Source: an uncultured Bradyrhizobium sp. (lineage in GTDB: Bacteria; Pseudomonadota; Alphaproteobacteria; Rhizobiales; Xanthobacteraceae). Taken from it: 64,000 nt of DNA. The position numbers were made by a program, and so were the translations under genes. Positions 17,550-25,654 of this stretch are shown here, one piece after another (the first letter of the stretch is position 1; each line of letters opens with the position of its first letter). Below the pieces are notes generated by a model. That model made no database searches and was not told the DNA's origin. It was given only the letters and a program-made list of their open reading frames with translations. The DNA lies in assembly GCF_936943645.1 (NCBI RefSeq), contig NZ_CAKZJO010000056.1, positions 183,406-247,405 of the forward strand, read 5' to 3'.

Positions 17550-18994
17550 CTAGCTTGAGCACAGATCTCTTGCGCTGGATGAATCGTGTGTGATTCTGTC
17601 TAGGCCGTCGTGATTCTGGAGTGAGCGATGGCTATGGATATCGGCTATTTCGGCGACGCGCGTCTTAAAAAAATGGCGCGCGGTTGCTTGCCCGTGTCTG
17701 CGAGCGGCAGACGGTTTGTCTGCGCAAGCTGGGGGACAACCGTGCAGAAAAGGTCAAATTTCGGCGTTTTCTGATGAACGATCGGGTCACGGTCGAGAAG
17801 ATGGTGGTCCGTGTGCGGGCGCGGCTGAATGCGATTGTGGCCGGCCGACACGTTCTGGCGATCCAGGACACCAGCGAAATCAACTACGAAGCCAAGCGGG
17901 GGCGCAAGCGCGGACTTGGCAAGGTCGGCAATGGCAGCGACGTCGGCCTGTTCGTGCATCCGGTCCTGACGGTTGATGCCGAAACGGGTCAGTGTCTGGG
18001 TTTGGCTGATGTGCAGGTGTGGCGGCGCTTCAAAGCCAAGGCTGCCGACTACCGCAAGCAACCGATTGAGGAGAAGGAATCCTATCGGTGGCTGAAAGGT
18101 CCGCGGCGGGCGAAATGGGGCCTGACCAAGGCCGAGATGATCACGGTGATCGACGACCGAGAGGGCGACATCTACGAGAAATGGGCTCGCTTGCCGGACC
18201 GCCGCACGCATCTGTTGAGCCGCGCCTGCCGGGATCGTGCCGTCGTCGGCGGCGGCACTCTGTTCACGACCATGGCAGCGCTACCTGAGCGGCATAGCTT
18301 TATGCTCGATCTGCCGGCGCGAGCGGACAAGCGCCCGGCGCGTCAAGCGCAATTGAGTGTGCGGTTCGCAAAGGTCACCATCTGCAGGCCCGTATCCTGT
18401 TCCGATCCCAACGCACCGGGCCAAATCGAGCTGTCCGCAATCGAAGTCCGCGAGATTGATCCACCTCCGGGCGAGGAGCCCGTTCTGTGGCGCCTGCTGA
18501 CCACCCATGATGTTGAAACTGTCGAACAGGCTCTCACGGTGATCGGCTGGTATCGCCAGCGCTGGCATATCGAACAGCTGTTCCGAACCGTGAAGCGCCA
18601 AGGCCTGGACCTTGAGGAGAGCGTCCTCGCCGATGGCCAGGCTCTGGAAAAACTCGCCGTAATCGCTCTGATCGCCGCATGCCAGACCATGCAGCTCGTG
18701 CTCGCGCGCGCCTCAACTGATGACAGTCAGCCGGCATCACACCTGTTCGATGAACGCGAAGTACAGGTTCTATCCCTCTTGCAAGCACGCTTGCAGGGAC
18801 GCACCGCCAAGCAGCAAAACCCCCATCGATCCGAAAGTCTTGCTTGGGCCGGCTGGACCATCGCCCGCCTGGGCGGCTGGACTGGCTACCATAGTGACAA
18901 ATCTACCGGTCCAATCACCATGCGAGATGGCCTCGAACGCTTCAAAGCCATTGTGCAAGGATACTTCCTCACCGAAGATCTGTGCTCAAGCTAG
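17550..18994 (+). mobile_element. IS4-family insertion sequence, 1445 bp, complete
   Basis: Both ends carry the same 19-bp perfect inverted repeat CTAGCTTGAGCACAGATCT (17550-17568 and, inverted, 18976-18994). The element is flanked by an 11-bp direct repeat CCCCTTGTGGG (17539-17549 and 18995-19005), a size normal for IS4-type transposition. It contains one transposase gene whose stop codon TAG is made by the outer bases of the right end. It landed inside a palindromic repeat between spoVR and the DUF1801 gene, so no host gene is broken. Intact ends and exact target repeats indicate recent insertion. Confidence 0.93.
17628..18994 (+). CDS. IS4-family transposase, read by a -1 frameshift at an A7 run
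   Basis: DDE transposase. The long frame (17684-18994, no good start) shows LAIQDTSEINY (first Asp), a DDREGDIYEKW block (second Asp) and YRQRWHIEQLFRTVK, the Y-R-E-K signature with the catalytic Glu. This is the Tn5/IS50-like branch. The natural N-terminus lies in another frame, from ATG 17628: MDIGYFGDARLKK, matching the usual family opening, but that frame ends at 17774. A -1 shift at AAAAAAA (17667-17673) joins them into a protein of 455 residues, close to family size. This could be programmed frameshifting, transcript slippage or a one-base deletion that kills the gene. GTG/TTG starts downstream of the run cannot be excluded. Confidence 0.85.
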
Positions 18995-19005
18995 CCCCTT
19001 GTGGG
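18976..19005. repeat. Right inverted end and right target duplication of the IS
   Basis: 18976-18994 is the inverse of the left 19-bp end; 18995-19005 is the second copy of the 11-bp target sequence CCCCTTGTGGG. The flanking G-rich stretch up to 19021 completes the interrupted palindromic repeat. Confidence 0.9.
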
Positions 19006-19096
19006 GGAGGGCTGGGGAGAGGGGTGGCTCAGCAAGAGGTCTCGGTTGTTAACGATGCACCGAAGGCGCTTTGTGATGGAGAGAGTCCCCGTGCGG

Positions 19097-19134
19097 CCCC
19101 CCTCCCTGCCCCTGCCCCACAAGGGGGGAGGGAA
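19097..19134. repeat. Inverse copy of the palindromic repeat next to the IS
   Basis: The segment ends in CCCCACAAGGGGGGAGGGAAC, the near inverse of the sequence at 17530-17549. Together with 18995-19021 it forms a long inverted pair flanking about 75 bases that contain no gene. It sits at the 3' end of the minus-strand arsR operon and may serve as a bidirectional transcript end. Confidence 0.65.
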
Positions 19135-19175
19135 CGGAGAGAGTGTCGCCGTTGGCGGAACTCGATCGTTCGCCG

Positions 19176-19607
19176 TTACGCCTTCTTCGCCGGCTTCTTC
19201 TTCGCCGCATTCAGCTCGGCCGCAGCCTTGATCAGCGCCTTCAATGCCTTCTCGTTGACCTTCTCGCCCTGGCGAATGTCGATCGCGCGCCGCACATTGC
19301 CGTCAAGGCTGGAATTGAACAGGCCTGCGGGGTCGTCCAGCGCGGCGCCCTTGGCGAAGGTCAGCTTCACCACTTCCTTGTAGGTCTCGCCGGTGCAGAT
19401 GATGCCGCCGTGCTCCCACACGGGCACGCCCCGCCATTTCCATTCCTCGACGACATCAGGGACGGCCTCTCTGATCAGGCCGCGGACCCGCGCCAGCATC
19501 TCGCCGCGCCAGTCGCCGAGCTCCTTGATCCGGCCATCGATCATCCTGGAGGGCGATGGTCCGTCCACTGCCTTCGCGGCGCTCTTCTTCGCTACCGCCT
19601 TCTTCAT
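19176..19607 (-). CDS. DUF1801 / YdhG-like domain protein
   Basis: 143 residues from ATG 19607; the frame stays open upstream only as the shadow of the next gene. It starts with a Lys/Ala-rich segment and ends AAKKKPAKKA, both basic. The core, with DVVEEWKWRGVPVWEHGGIICTGETYKEVVKLTF, is typical of DUF1801 (YdhG/YdeI-like) proteins. Biochemical function is not established for the family. It is the last gene of the arsR operon and its ATG overlaps the stop of the small membrane gene (ATGA). Association with ArsR and SRPBCC genes is frequent in rhizobia. Confidence 0.82.
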   Translation of the reverse strand: MKKAVAKKSAAKAVDGPSPSRMIDGRIKELGDWRGEMLARVRGLIREAVPDVVEEWKWRGVPVWEHGGIICTGETYKEVVKLTFAKGAALDDPAGLFNSSLDGNVRRAIDIRQGEKVNEKALKALIKAAAELNAAKKKPAKKA

Positions 19608-19804
19608 GACCTCGCCTCGCCGCGCCGACCGAGATAGGGCAGCGCGAACAGATAGAGCCCGGTCGCGAGCAGCGGGATCAGCGGCACGAGCGCCAGGAAG
19701 CCGATCCAGGCGGCATCGAGCTGCATGATCATGGCGACGATGTTGGCGATGACAGCGAGGGTAAAGGCCATGGACAGCCAGCGATGGGTTTGTCGAATCC
19801 ACAT
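19604..19804 (-). CDS. Small two-TM membrane protein
   Basis: 66 residues from ATG 19804, with AAAGGAGGT as an excellent ribosome-binding site upstream. Two hydrophobic stretches (about residues 9-28 and 32-55) are joined by a short loop; the N-terminus WIRQTHRW is basic and aromatic. I do not recognise a named family. It lies in the arsR operon between the SRPBCC gene and the DUF1801 gene and overlaps the latter by four bases, so it is almost certainly expressed with them. Confidence 0.75.
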   Translation of the reverse strand: MWIRQTHRWLSMAFTLAVIANIVAMIMQLDAAWIGFLALVPLIPLLATGLYLFALPYLGRRGEARS

Positions 19805-19844
19805 GGTCAACGGACCTCCTTTGCAAGGGTTGGAATGGACGCGC

Positions 19845-20276
19845 CTAGCCGACCCGCGCCAGCAGCTCGTCCAGCTTGTTGAAGAACTGCTTCCAGCCGG
19901 CATGCGCGCCGCCAAAGGCCTGCTTCTGCGTCGGGCTGAAGCCGGCCTGCTCGACGCGCAGATGGGTGCCCGCACCGGTCGGCGTCAGCGTGAAGGTCAC
20001 GACGCTTTTCAGGTCGAACGCGGCGTCCTCGTGCGAGAAATTCCAGGTGTAGGCGAGCGTCTTCTGCGGCTCGATGGTGAGTACCTCGCAGTCCAGCACG
20101 CCGCCCCATTCGCCGCGCAGATTGAAGCGATGGCCGACATCAGGCTTGAAGTCGTTCTTCATCAGCCATTCCTCGATCAGATGCGGCTGCGTCAGCGCGC
20201 GCCAGAGCCGCTCGGCCGGGAAGGCGAATTCGCGCTCGACGACCACCGAGCGTGTCTGGCCTGAGGTTTCAGTCAT
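19845..20276 (-). CDS. SRPBCC (AHSA1/CalC-type) domain protein
   Basis: 143 residues of the START-like Aha1/CalC group that binds hydrophobic ligands. It shows the usual VEREFAFPAERLWRALTQP opening, EEWLM, and a C-terminal GGAHAGWKQFFNKLDELL helix. The ATG overlaps the arsR stop (ATGA). Paired ArsR/SRPBCC genes are a well-known arrangement; the regulator then usually controls a stress or detoxification function whose ligand is unknown. Confidence 0.88.
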   Translation of the reverse strand: MTETSGQTRSVVVEREFAFPAERLWRALTQPHLIEEWLMKNDFKPDVGHRFNLRGEWGGVLDCEVLTIEPQKTLAYTWNFSHEDAAFDLKSVVTFTLTPTGAGTHLRVEQAGFSPTQKQAFGGAHAGWKQFFNKLDELLARVG

Positions 20277-20596
20277 TGGTCCATCCTCTTCAGGAGATCG
20301 TCGAGTGCGTCGAGCCGCCTCTGCCAGAAGGAGGCCATCTGGCTGGTCCAGTCGATCAGCGGATTGAGCGCGCCGGGCTGCGCGCTGTAATGGGTCTGCC
20401 GTCCCTCATGCCGGTCGCGCACGAGGCCCGCCTGCTTCAACGCGCCGAGATGTTTTGACACCGCTGGCTGGGAAACGCCCGACGTCGCCGTCAGTGCCCC
20501 GACCGTCTGCTCGCCCTCGCGGCAAAGCCGCTCGAAGATCGCCCGCCGCGTAGGGTCGGCGAGCGTCCTGAACAGGAGGTCTGGGGCGGTGGACAT
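20273..20596 (-). CDS. ArsR-family winged-helix repressor
   Basis: 107 residues with a standard ArsR winged helix-turn-helix: LADPTRRAIFERL at the start, then TSGVSQPAVSKHLGALKQAGLV as the recognition helix-turn-helix. The Cys pairs of metal-sensing ArsR proteins are absent (only one Cys, in CREGE), so a non-metal signal is likely. It is the first gene of a four-gene operon (arsR, SRPBCC, small TM, DUF1801). Two near-identical palindromes begin seven bases upstream of its start, which suggests strong autorepression. Confidence 0.92.
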   Translation of the reverse strand: MSTAPDLLFRTLADPTRRAIFERLCREGEQTVGALTATSGVSQPAVSKHLGALKQAGLVRDRHEGRQTHYSAQPGALNPLIDWTSQMASFWQRRLDALDDLLKRMDQ

Positions 20597-20602
20597 GGGA
20601 GA

Positions 20603-20648
20603 TCCATAACCAGGAAGTTATGGATTAACTCATAACTCAAGGGTTATG
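20603..20648 (-). promoter_or_regulatory. Twin operators for the ArsR regulator
   Basis: Two inverted repeats share arms and spacing: TCCATAAC-N6-GTTATGGA (20603-20624) and CATAAC-N6-GTTATG (20631-20648). Their centres are 26 bases apart. They are immediately upstream of the arsR start on the minus strand, where the promoter should be. Two sites of the same motif point to cooperative binding of ArsR dimers. Confidence 0.75.
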
Positions 20649-20725
20649 GATCAGTCAAGAGCTGCAGGGAAGAAGTGATAGTGGTTCGCGCGGCCCTCTC
20701 TCCCGTGGGACGGCAGCGCGCGCTC

Positions 20726-21199
20726 TCACGGCCGCAAGTAAAGATACCCCTGCGACTGCAGCTCGGCCAACCTGACCACGCCACCCTTTTCCGCGCTGAC
20801 GAAGCCCGGCAGCAGCTCCTTCAGAGAGACATTCTGCGCCTTCATGGTGTTGCCGCAGGCGGCGAGCTCGACGCCATCCTTGGAGAATTCACCGATGCGC
20901 TTGCTGAGATCGGGGTTGGCCTGGCCAGCGTGAAATGCCTTCAGCGCCGGTCCGTGGATCACCAGCGCGAGCGTGACGTGCTCGGGGCCGCCGACGCCGT
21001 CGATATGGTTCTGGATGTTGCCGAGCACGAAATTGACCTTCTCGGCCTCGCTGAGGTGATAGACGACCTTCAGCTTGTTGCCGGCGCCCGCTTCCGTCGC
21101 GGCCTTCGCGCTGGAGGCGCCGAGCGCTGCGCCAAGAGCTGTGCCAAGAGCTGTGCCAAGGGTCGAGACGACGGTCCACAGGATGTTGCGGCGGTTCAT
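20726..21199 (-). CDS. DsrE-family protein with signal peptide
   Basis: 157 residues. The first 30 or so form a Tat/Sec-like signal (NRRNILW, then a small-residue run ending in SSAKA). The mature part shows a DsrE/DsrF-like fold: KVVYHLSEAEKVNFVLGNIQNH, LVIHGPALKAF and a CGNTMKAQN block that has the conserved Cys. Exported DsrE-like proteins occur in many proteobacteria, often linked to sulfur or redox stress, but the role is not known. The signal region contains a 12-base tandem repeat (21131-21160). It is a single gene, divergent from nothing obvious. Confidence 0.8.
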   Translation of the reverse strand: MNRRNILWTVVSTLGTALGTALGAALGASSAKAATEAGAGNKLKVVYHLSEAEKVNFVLGNIQNHIDGVGGPEHVTLALVIHGPALKAFHAGQANPDLSKRIGEFSKDGVELAACGNTMKAQNVSLKELLPGFVSAEKGGVVRLAELQSQGYLYLRP

Positions 21200-21239
21200 G
21201 GCGATCTCCTCGACTGAGCCTCATCTCGCCGCAGGCATA

Positions 21240-21860
21240 TCACTTGTGGCGCAGCGCGGCGAGTTCCTTGCGATCGGTCACGAGCCCCATGCATTCGCTG
21301 TTCTCGGTGCGATCGAGACGGAAAATCCCGTCGTCGCTGCCCGCGACCAGCGATCGCTCGGCCTCGTCATCAGGCCTGTTGTGCAGCCAGACCCTGACGC
21401 TCGCGAGCCGCACGATGGCCGATTTGTCGTCCTTCGACAGCGCAATGCCGATGCCGCCGCCCTCGCAGTCGACGCCGCAGCCAAGGCGGACTTCGTTGCC
21501 GCGCTTGGTGAGCGCGGTGTGGCTGCATGAACCGCTGGAGTCGAAATCACCCGAGCGATGACGATATCTGAAACCGAGCCGGAAGGAGTTGTGCAGCTGC
21601 TTGTCCTCCTTGTCCCATTCCGCCGAGACCAGCAGCTTCATCGACGCGACCTTCTGCTTCGGATGGCGCGCCAGATGCTCGGCGTCGTAGCGGCGGACAA
21701 AGCAGGCAAAGGCCTTCTCGCCCGGCGGGCCCGCATACATTCGGGCGTTGAAGGTCTCGGCTTCGGCCTTGTTCGCCGCGCGAAAGTCGTCGGCCTCCTC
21801 GGCGTGGGCAACGCCGGCGGCAACGGCAAGGGCGAGCGGCAGGATGAGGGCAAGCTTCAT
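21240..21860 (-). CDS. Conserved hypothetical secreted protein
   Basis: 206 residues with a clear Sec signal peptide ending at AGVAHA (about residue 20). The mature protein has four or five Cys (FACF, GSCSH, GCGVDCEGG, SECMG), suggesting disulfides in the periplasm. I recognise no domain. It is followed 40 bases later by the dsrE-like gene on the same strand, so the two may be co-expressed. Confidence 0.7.
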   Translation of the reverse strand: MKLALILPLALAVAAGVAHAEEADDFRAANKAEAETFNARMYAGPPGEKAFACFVRRYDAEHLARHPKQKVASMKLLVSAEWDKEDKQLHNSFRLGFRYRHRSGDFDSSGSCSHTALTKRGNEVRLGCGVDCEGGGIGIALSKDDKSAIVRLASVRVWLHNRPDDEAERSLVAGSDDGIFRLDRTENSECMGLVTDRKELAALRHK

Positions 21861-22064
21861 GGTCGCACCGGGCGTTTGAACCGTCGTCGGGCTCGCACCG
21901 AGCAGAGGAGCCGACTGGCGGTTAGTCGCAGACTGCGAGCGGCGCGTTCAAGCGCTCCTGGTCGCGCGCCTTGCGGGCAGCCTCGCGCAAGGTTCCAGCC
22001 TTAAGGGTCTGAAGGATGAGGGGCGGCAACGCCCGGTTGCTGCAGATGACTGGTGGCGGTCAAA

Positions 22065-22637
22065 ATGTCCGTGAGTCAGAACTTGCCCAACCTTGCGATT
22101 GGCTATTCCGTGCCGCGGCTCCTGAAGATGCTGGCCGGCGGCCTGCTGCTGACGCTTCTGAGCGCAGCGGTCGCCTTCAACCTGTTTCACGCCAAGCCGC
22201 TCTCCGAATTCCAGGTCACGGCCTGCTATGTGGGCGTCGCTCTGTTCGGGTTCGCGACCTGCAGGACGCTTTGGCGGCTGGTCTCGTCCAGGCAGCCGGT
22301 CCTCTTCATCACCCGCGTCGGGATCCGCGACACCCGCATCGCCGATGACACCATCTCCTGGAGATCCGTGCGGGACATAACGGCCTGGCGGTATCGCAGT
22401 CAGGTCCTCGTCGTGCTCAAGCTCGATCCGCTCATCGCCAGTCGTTTCGACGTCGGCCTGCTGAAGCGCATCGTCTCGATGATGAACAAGGCGATCGGCG
22501 CGGAGGGGGTGCTCGTCAGTCCCGGCGGCCTGACCATCGACGGAGAGACGCTGCTCGAGACCTGCACGCAATATTGGAAGGCCGGCCGTCTGGCCTATAC
22601 GGCCCGTCCAGCGACGGAGCCGGAGCCTGTCCATTAG
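22065..22637 (+). CDS. Hypothetical membrane protein with PH-like (STM3941-type) domain
   Basis: 190 residues from ATG 22065 (a GTG at 22053 is also open). Two hydrophobic segments at about 21-40 and 50-70 precede a domain beginning RVGIRDTRIADDTISWRSV. The layout matches the protein at 11758-12387, including the GIRD-R-I-x(6)-W motif. Probably an inner-membrane protein with a cytosolic PH-like domain. Function unknown. It stands alone between the secreted protein gene and a palindromic repeat. Confidence 0.6.
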   Translation: MSVSQNLPNLAIGYSVPRLLKMLAGGLLLTLLSAAVAFNLFHAKPLSEFQVTACYVGVALFGFATCRTLWRLVSSRQPVLFITRVGIRDTRIADDTISWRSVRDITAWRYRSQVLVVLKLDPLIASRFDVGLLKRIVSMMNKAIGAEGVLVSPGGLTIDGETLLETCTQYWKAGRLAYTARPATEPEPVH

Positions 22638-22646
22638 AGCGCTGCC

Positions 22647-22740
22647 GTAGGGCGGGCAAAGGCGCAACGCGCCGTACCCACGATCTTTCCACGCGATCGA
22701 TGGAAATGGTGGGCACGCTTGCGCTTTGCCCACCCTACGA
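22647..22740. repeat. Palindromic repeat, GTAGGGTGGGCAAAG family
   Basis: Begins GTAGGGCGGGCAAAGGCG and ends CTTTGCCCACCCTACGA. A second copy with the same arms lies at 38841-38933. The centre (CGATCTTTCCACGCGATCG region) differs between the copies. It lies between two convergent genes and may work as a transcript end. Confidence 0.8.
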
Positions 22741-22754
22741 ATTCTGCGAATGCT

Positions 22755-23810
22755 TCAGCGCAGGCTGGCGTTGATCTTGTCCAGCACCGCCGAACCCGGA
22801 CACAGCGTGTCCGCTTCCAGCGTGTTGAGCGGCGTCTCAACCGTGTTGAGATGCTCGTGCAAATCTTCCGCCTCGGGATCGACGTAGAGAAGCCCGGTGA
22901 CGATCTGCCCCTTGGCGGCGTGCCGTGCCAGGAAGGTCTGGGCCCCTAACCGGTCATGCGGATCGTAGTCGGCGTCGATCTTGCGCAGCGCGATCTTGCT
23001 GCCATCGTGCTGCTCGACCACCTGCACCGTTCCGGGCGCATAGTCCACCGCGATCGGATCGCGGCCGACCAGCACGTCAAGCCGGTTCACGGCGTCATTG
23101 TGCTCGCGGACATAATCAAAGCTCTTGGTCGAGCCGGCGTGGTTGTTGAAGGCGATGCAGGGGCTGATGACGTCGATGAAGGACGCGCCCTTGTGGCGGA
23201 TCGCGGCGGCGATCAGCGGCACCAGCTGGGTCTTATCGCCGGAGAACGAGCGCGCCACGAATGTGGCCCCCAGTTGCAGAGCGATGGCGACGAGGTCGAT
23301 GGCGTTGTCGGTGTTGGTGACGCCCTTCTTGGACTTCGAGCCGCGGTCGGCGGTCGCGGAAAACTGGCCCTTGGTCAGGCCGTAGACGCCGTTGTTCTCG
23401 ACGATATAGGTCATGTTGACGCCGCGGCGGATCGAATGCGCGAACTGGCCGAAGCCGATCGAGGCGGAATCGCCGTCGCCGGAGACGCCGAGATAGATCA
23501 GGTCGCGATTGGCGAGGTTGGCGCCCGTGAGCACGCTGGGCATGCGGCCGTGCACGGAATTGAAGCCGTGCGAGTTGCCGAGGAAATAGTCCGGCGTCTT
23601 CGACGAGCAGCCGATGCCGGAGATCTTCGCCACCCGGTGCGGCTCGATCGAGAGCTCATAGCAGGCCTCGATGATCGAGGCCGTGATCGAATCGTGGCCG
23701 CAGCCGGCGCACAGCGTCGAGATCTTGCCTTCGTAATCGCGGTGCGTGTAGCCGAGCTCGTTCTTCTTGAGCCCCGGATGATGGAATTTCGGCTTTGCAA
23801 TGTAGGTCAT
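22755..23810 (-). CDS. 2-oxoacid:ferredoxin oxidoreductase, beta subunit (KorB-like)
   Basis: 351 residues. It binds thiamine diphosphate and one [4Fe-4S] cluster: LCAGCGHD and GIGCSSK hold cluster cysteines, and GDGDSASIGFGQ with ENNGVYGLTKGQ form the ThDP/Mg site. Together with the gamma-alpha subunit it oxidatively decarboxylates a 2-oxoacid to acyl-CoA, passing two electrons to ferredoxin. Its sequence type is closest to 2-oxoglutarate enzymes as I recognise them, but pyruvate or branched-chain substrates are possible. Last gene of a three-gene operon; its ATG overlaps the upstream stop (ATGA). Confidence 0.92.
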   Translation of the reverse strand: MTYIAKPKFHHPGLKKNELGYTHRDYEGKISTLCAGCGHDSITASIIEACYELSIEPHRVAKISGIGCSSKTPDYFLGNSHGFNSVHGRMPSVLTGANLANRDLIYLGVSGDGDSASIGFGQFAHSIRRGVNMTYIVENNGVYGLTKGQFSATADRGSKSKKGVTNTDNAIDLVAIALQLGATFVARSFSGDKTQLVPLIAAAIRHKGASFIDVISPCIAFNNHAGSTKSFDYVREHNDAVNRLDVLVGRDPIAVDYAPGTVQVVEQHDGSKIALRKIDADYDPHDRLGAQTFLARHAAKGQIVTGLLYVDPEAEDLHEHLNTVETPLNTLEADTLCPGSAVLDKINASLR

Positions 23811-25654
23811 GACACGGCCTTGCGGAGCGGGGTCACCTTGAGGTGATCCTGGTGGTCGCCAATGGCTTTTGCGATGAAGCGGGCGGTGATCGGGGTGCCG
23901 TCATAGTGCACGATCGGCACGAGGCGGACGGGATCGATGCCGTTCTCGTTGACGATGAGCTGACGCAGCTGGCTGTCGCGGTTCTGCTCGACCACGTAGA
24001 CAAAGTCGTGCTCGGCCAGGAAGCTTGCGACGCTGGAGTGGAACGGGAAGGCGCGGATACGCATCCGGTCGAGCTGATGCCCGCGCGCTTCCAGGAGGCC
24101 GATCGCCTCGTCCATCGCCGGCGAGGTCGAGCCGAAGTAGATCACGCCATATTTGGTCGGCCGCTCCGCATTGGCCTGCAGCGGCCGCGGCACGAGGTCC
24201 TGTGCGGTCTCGAACTTGCGCATCAGGCGCTGCATGTTGTCGGCGTAGACAGAGCCCTCCTCGGAATAGCGGGCATAGCGGTCACGTGAGGTGCCGCGGG
24301 TGAAGTAGGAGCCCTTGGTCGGATGGGTGCCGGGATAGGTGCGGTAGGGAATGCCGTCGCCATCGACGTCGAGATAGCGGCCGAAGTCGCGGCCCTCGTC
24401 CAGCATCTCGGCCGTCATCACCTTGCCGCGGTCATACTGCTTGGCGTCGTCCCACTTCAGGGGACGGCAGAGCCGGTGATTCATGCCGATGTCGAGATCG
24501 AGCATTAGGAAGATCGTGGTCTGCAGACGTTCGGCGAGATCGAACGCGGCGGCCGCGAACTCGAACGCCTCGGCGGGATCTTCCGGGAACAGCAGCACGT
24601 GCTTGGTGTCGCCGTGCGAAGCATAAGCGCAGGCGATGATGTCGCATTGCTGGGTGCGGGTCGGCATGCCCGTGGACGGGCCGGCGCGCTGGATGTTCAT
24701 GATCACGGCCGGGATCTCGGCGAAGTATGAAAGGCCGATGAACTCGGTCATCAGCGAGATGCCGGGACCGGAGGTCGCCGTGAAGGCGCGCGCGCCGTTC
24801 CAGGAGGCGCCGATCACGATGCCGATCGAGGCGAGCTCGTCCTCGCCCTGCACGATCGCGTATTTCGCCTTGCCGGTTTCGGGGTCGTGCCGGTACTTCT
24901 TGCAATGGGCGGTGAAGGCTTCCGCCACCGACGACGACGGCGTGATCGGATACCAGGCGCACACCGTGGCGCCGCCATAGACGGCGCCGAGCGCGGCGGC
25001 GCTGTTGCCCTCGATGAAGATGCGGTCGCCGACCTTGTCGGACTTCTTGATGCGCAGCCCCAGCGGGCACTTCAGGTTCTGCAGCGCCCAGTCGCGGCCA
25101 AGATGCAGCGCGTGGACGTTGGAGGAGAGCAGCTTCTCCTTGCCCTTGTACTGCTCGCCGATCAGCTGCTCGATCAGCTTCGCGTCCATGTCGAGCAGCG
25201 CCGAGAGCGCGCCGAGATAGATGATGTTCTTGAACAGCTGACGCTGCCGCGGATCGGTGTAGGTCGAGTTGGTGATGGCGGTCAGCGGTACGCCGATCAC
25301 GGTGATGTCGTCGCGGAATTTGGTCGACGGCATCGGCTTGGTGGAATCGTAGAACAGATAGCCGCCGGGCTCGATGCCGGCGACGTCCTTGTCCCAGGTC
25401 TGCGGGTTCATCGCGACCATCATGTCGACGCCGCCGCGGGCGCCGAGATGGCCGTCCTCGGTCACCCGCACCTCGTACCAGGTCGGCAGGCCCTGGATGT
25501 TGGAGGGGAAGATGTTGCGCGGGGACACCGGCACGCCATGGCGCAGGATCGCGCGCGCGAACATCTCGTTGGCGCTGGCCGAACCCGATCCGTTGACGTT
25601 GGCGAAGCGGACGACGAAGTCGTTTACGCTGCTGATCGGCTTCTTGTCGGACAT
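23807..25654 (-). CDS. 2-oxoacid:ferredoxin oxidoreductase, fused gamma-alpha subunit (KorA-like)
   Basis: 615 residues from ATG 25654. Residues 1 to about 190 are the gamma (catalytic) domain and the rest is the alpha domain, with YPITPSSS, the GEDELASIG block and GPSTGMPTRTQQ in order. The upstream part of the open frame is only the other frame of the preceding gene. It overlaps that gene by 31 bases and the beta gene by four. The enzyme is soluble and requires ferredoxin, which the first gene of the operon may supply as a fused domain. Confidence 0.92.
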   Translation of the reverse strand: MSDKKPISSVNDFVVRFANVNGSGSASANEMFARAILRHGVPVSPRNIFPSNIQGLPTWYEVRVTEDGHLGARGGVDMMVAMNPQTWDKDVAGIEPGGYLFYDSTKPMPSTKFRDDITVIGVPLTAITNSTYTDPRQRQLFKNIIYLGALSALLDMDAKLIEQLIGEQYKGKEKLLSSNVHALHLGRDWALQNLKCPLGLRIKKSDKVGDRIFIEGNSAAALGAVYGGATVCAWYPITPSSSVAEAFTAHCKKYRHDPETGKAKYAIVQGEDELASIGIVIGASWNGARAFTATSGPGISLMTEFIGLSYFAEIPAVIMNIQRAGPSTGMPTRTQQCDIIACAYASHGDTKHVLLFPEDPAEAFEFAAAAFDLAERLQTTIFLMLDLDIGMNHRLCRPLKWDDAKQYDRGKVMTAEMLDEGRDFGRYLDVDGDGIPYRTYPGTHPTKGSYFTRGTSRDRYARYSEEGSVYADNMQRLMRKFETAQDLVPRPLQANAERPTKYGVIYFGSTSPAMDEAIGLLEARGHQLDRMRIRAFPFHSSVASFLAEHDFVYVVEQNRDSQLRQLIVNENGIDPVRLVPIVHYDGTPITARFIAKAIGDHQDHLKVTPLRKAVS

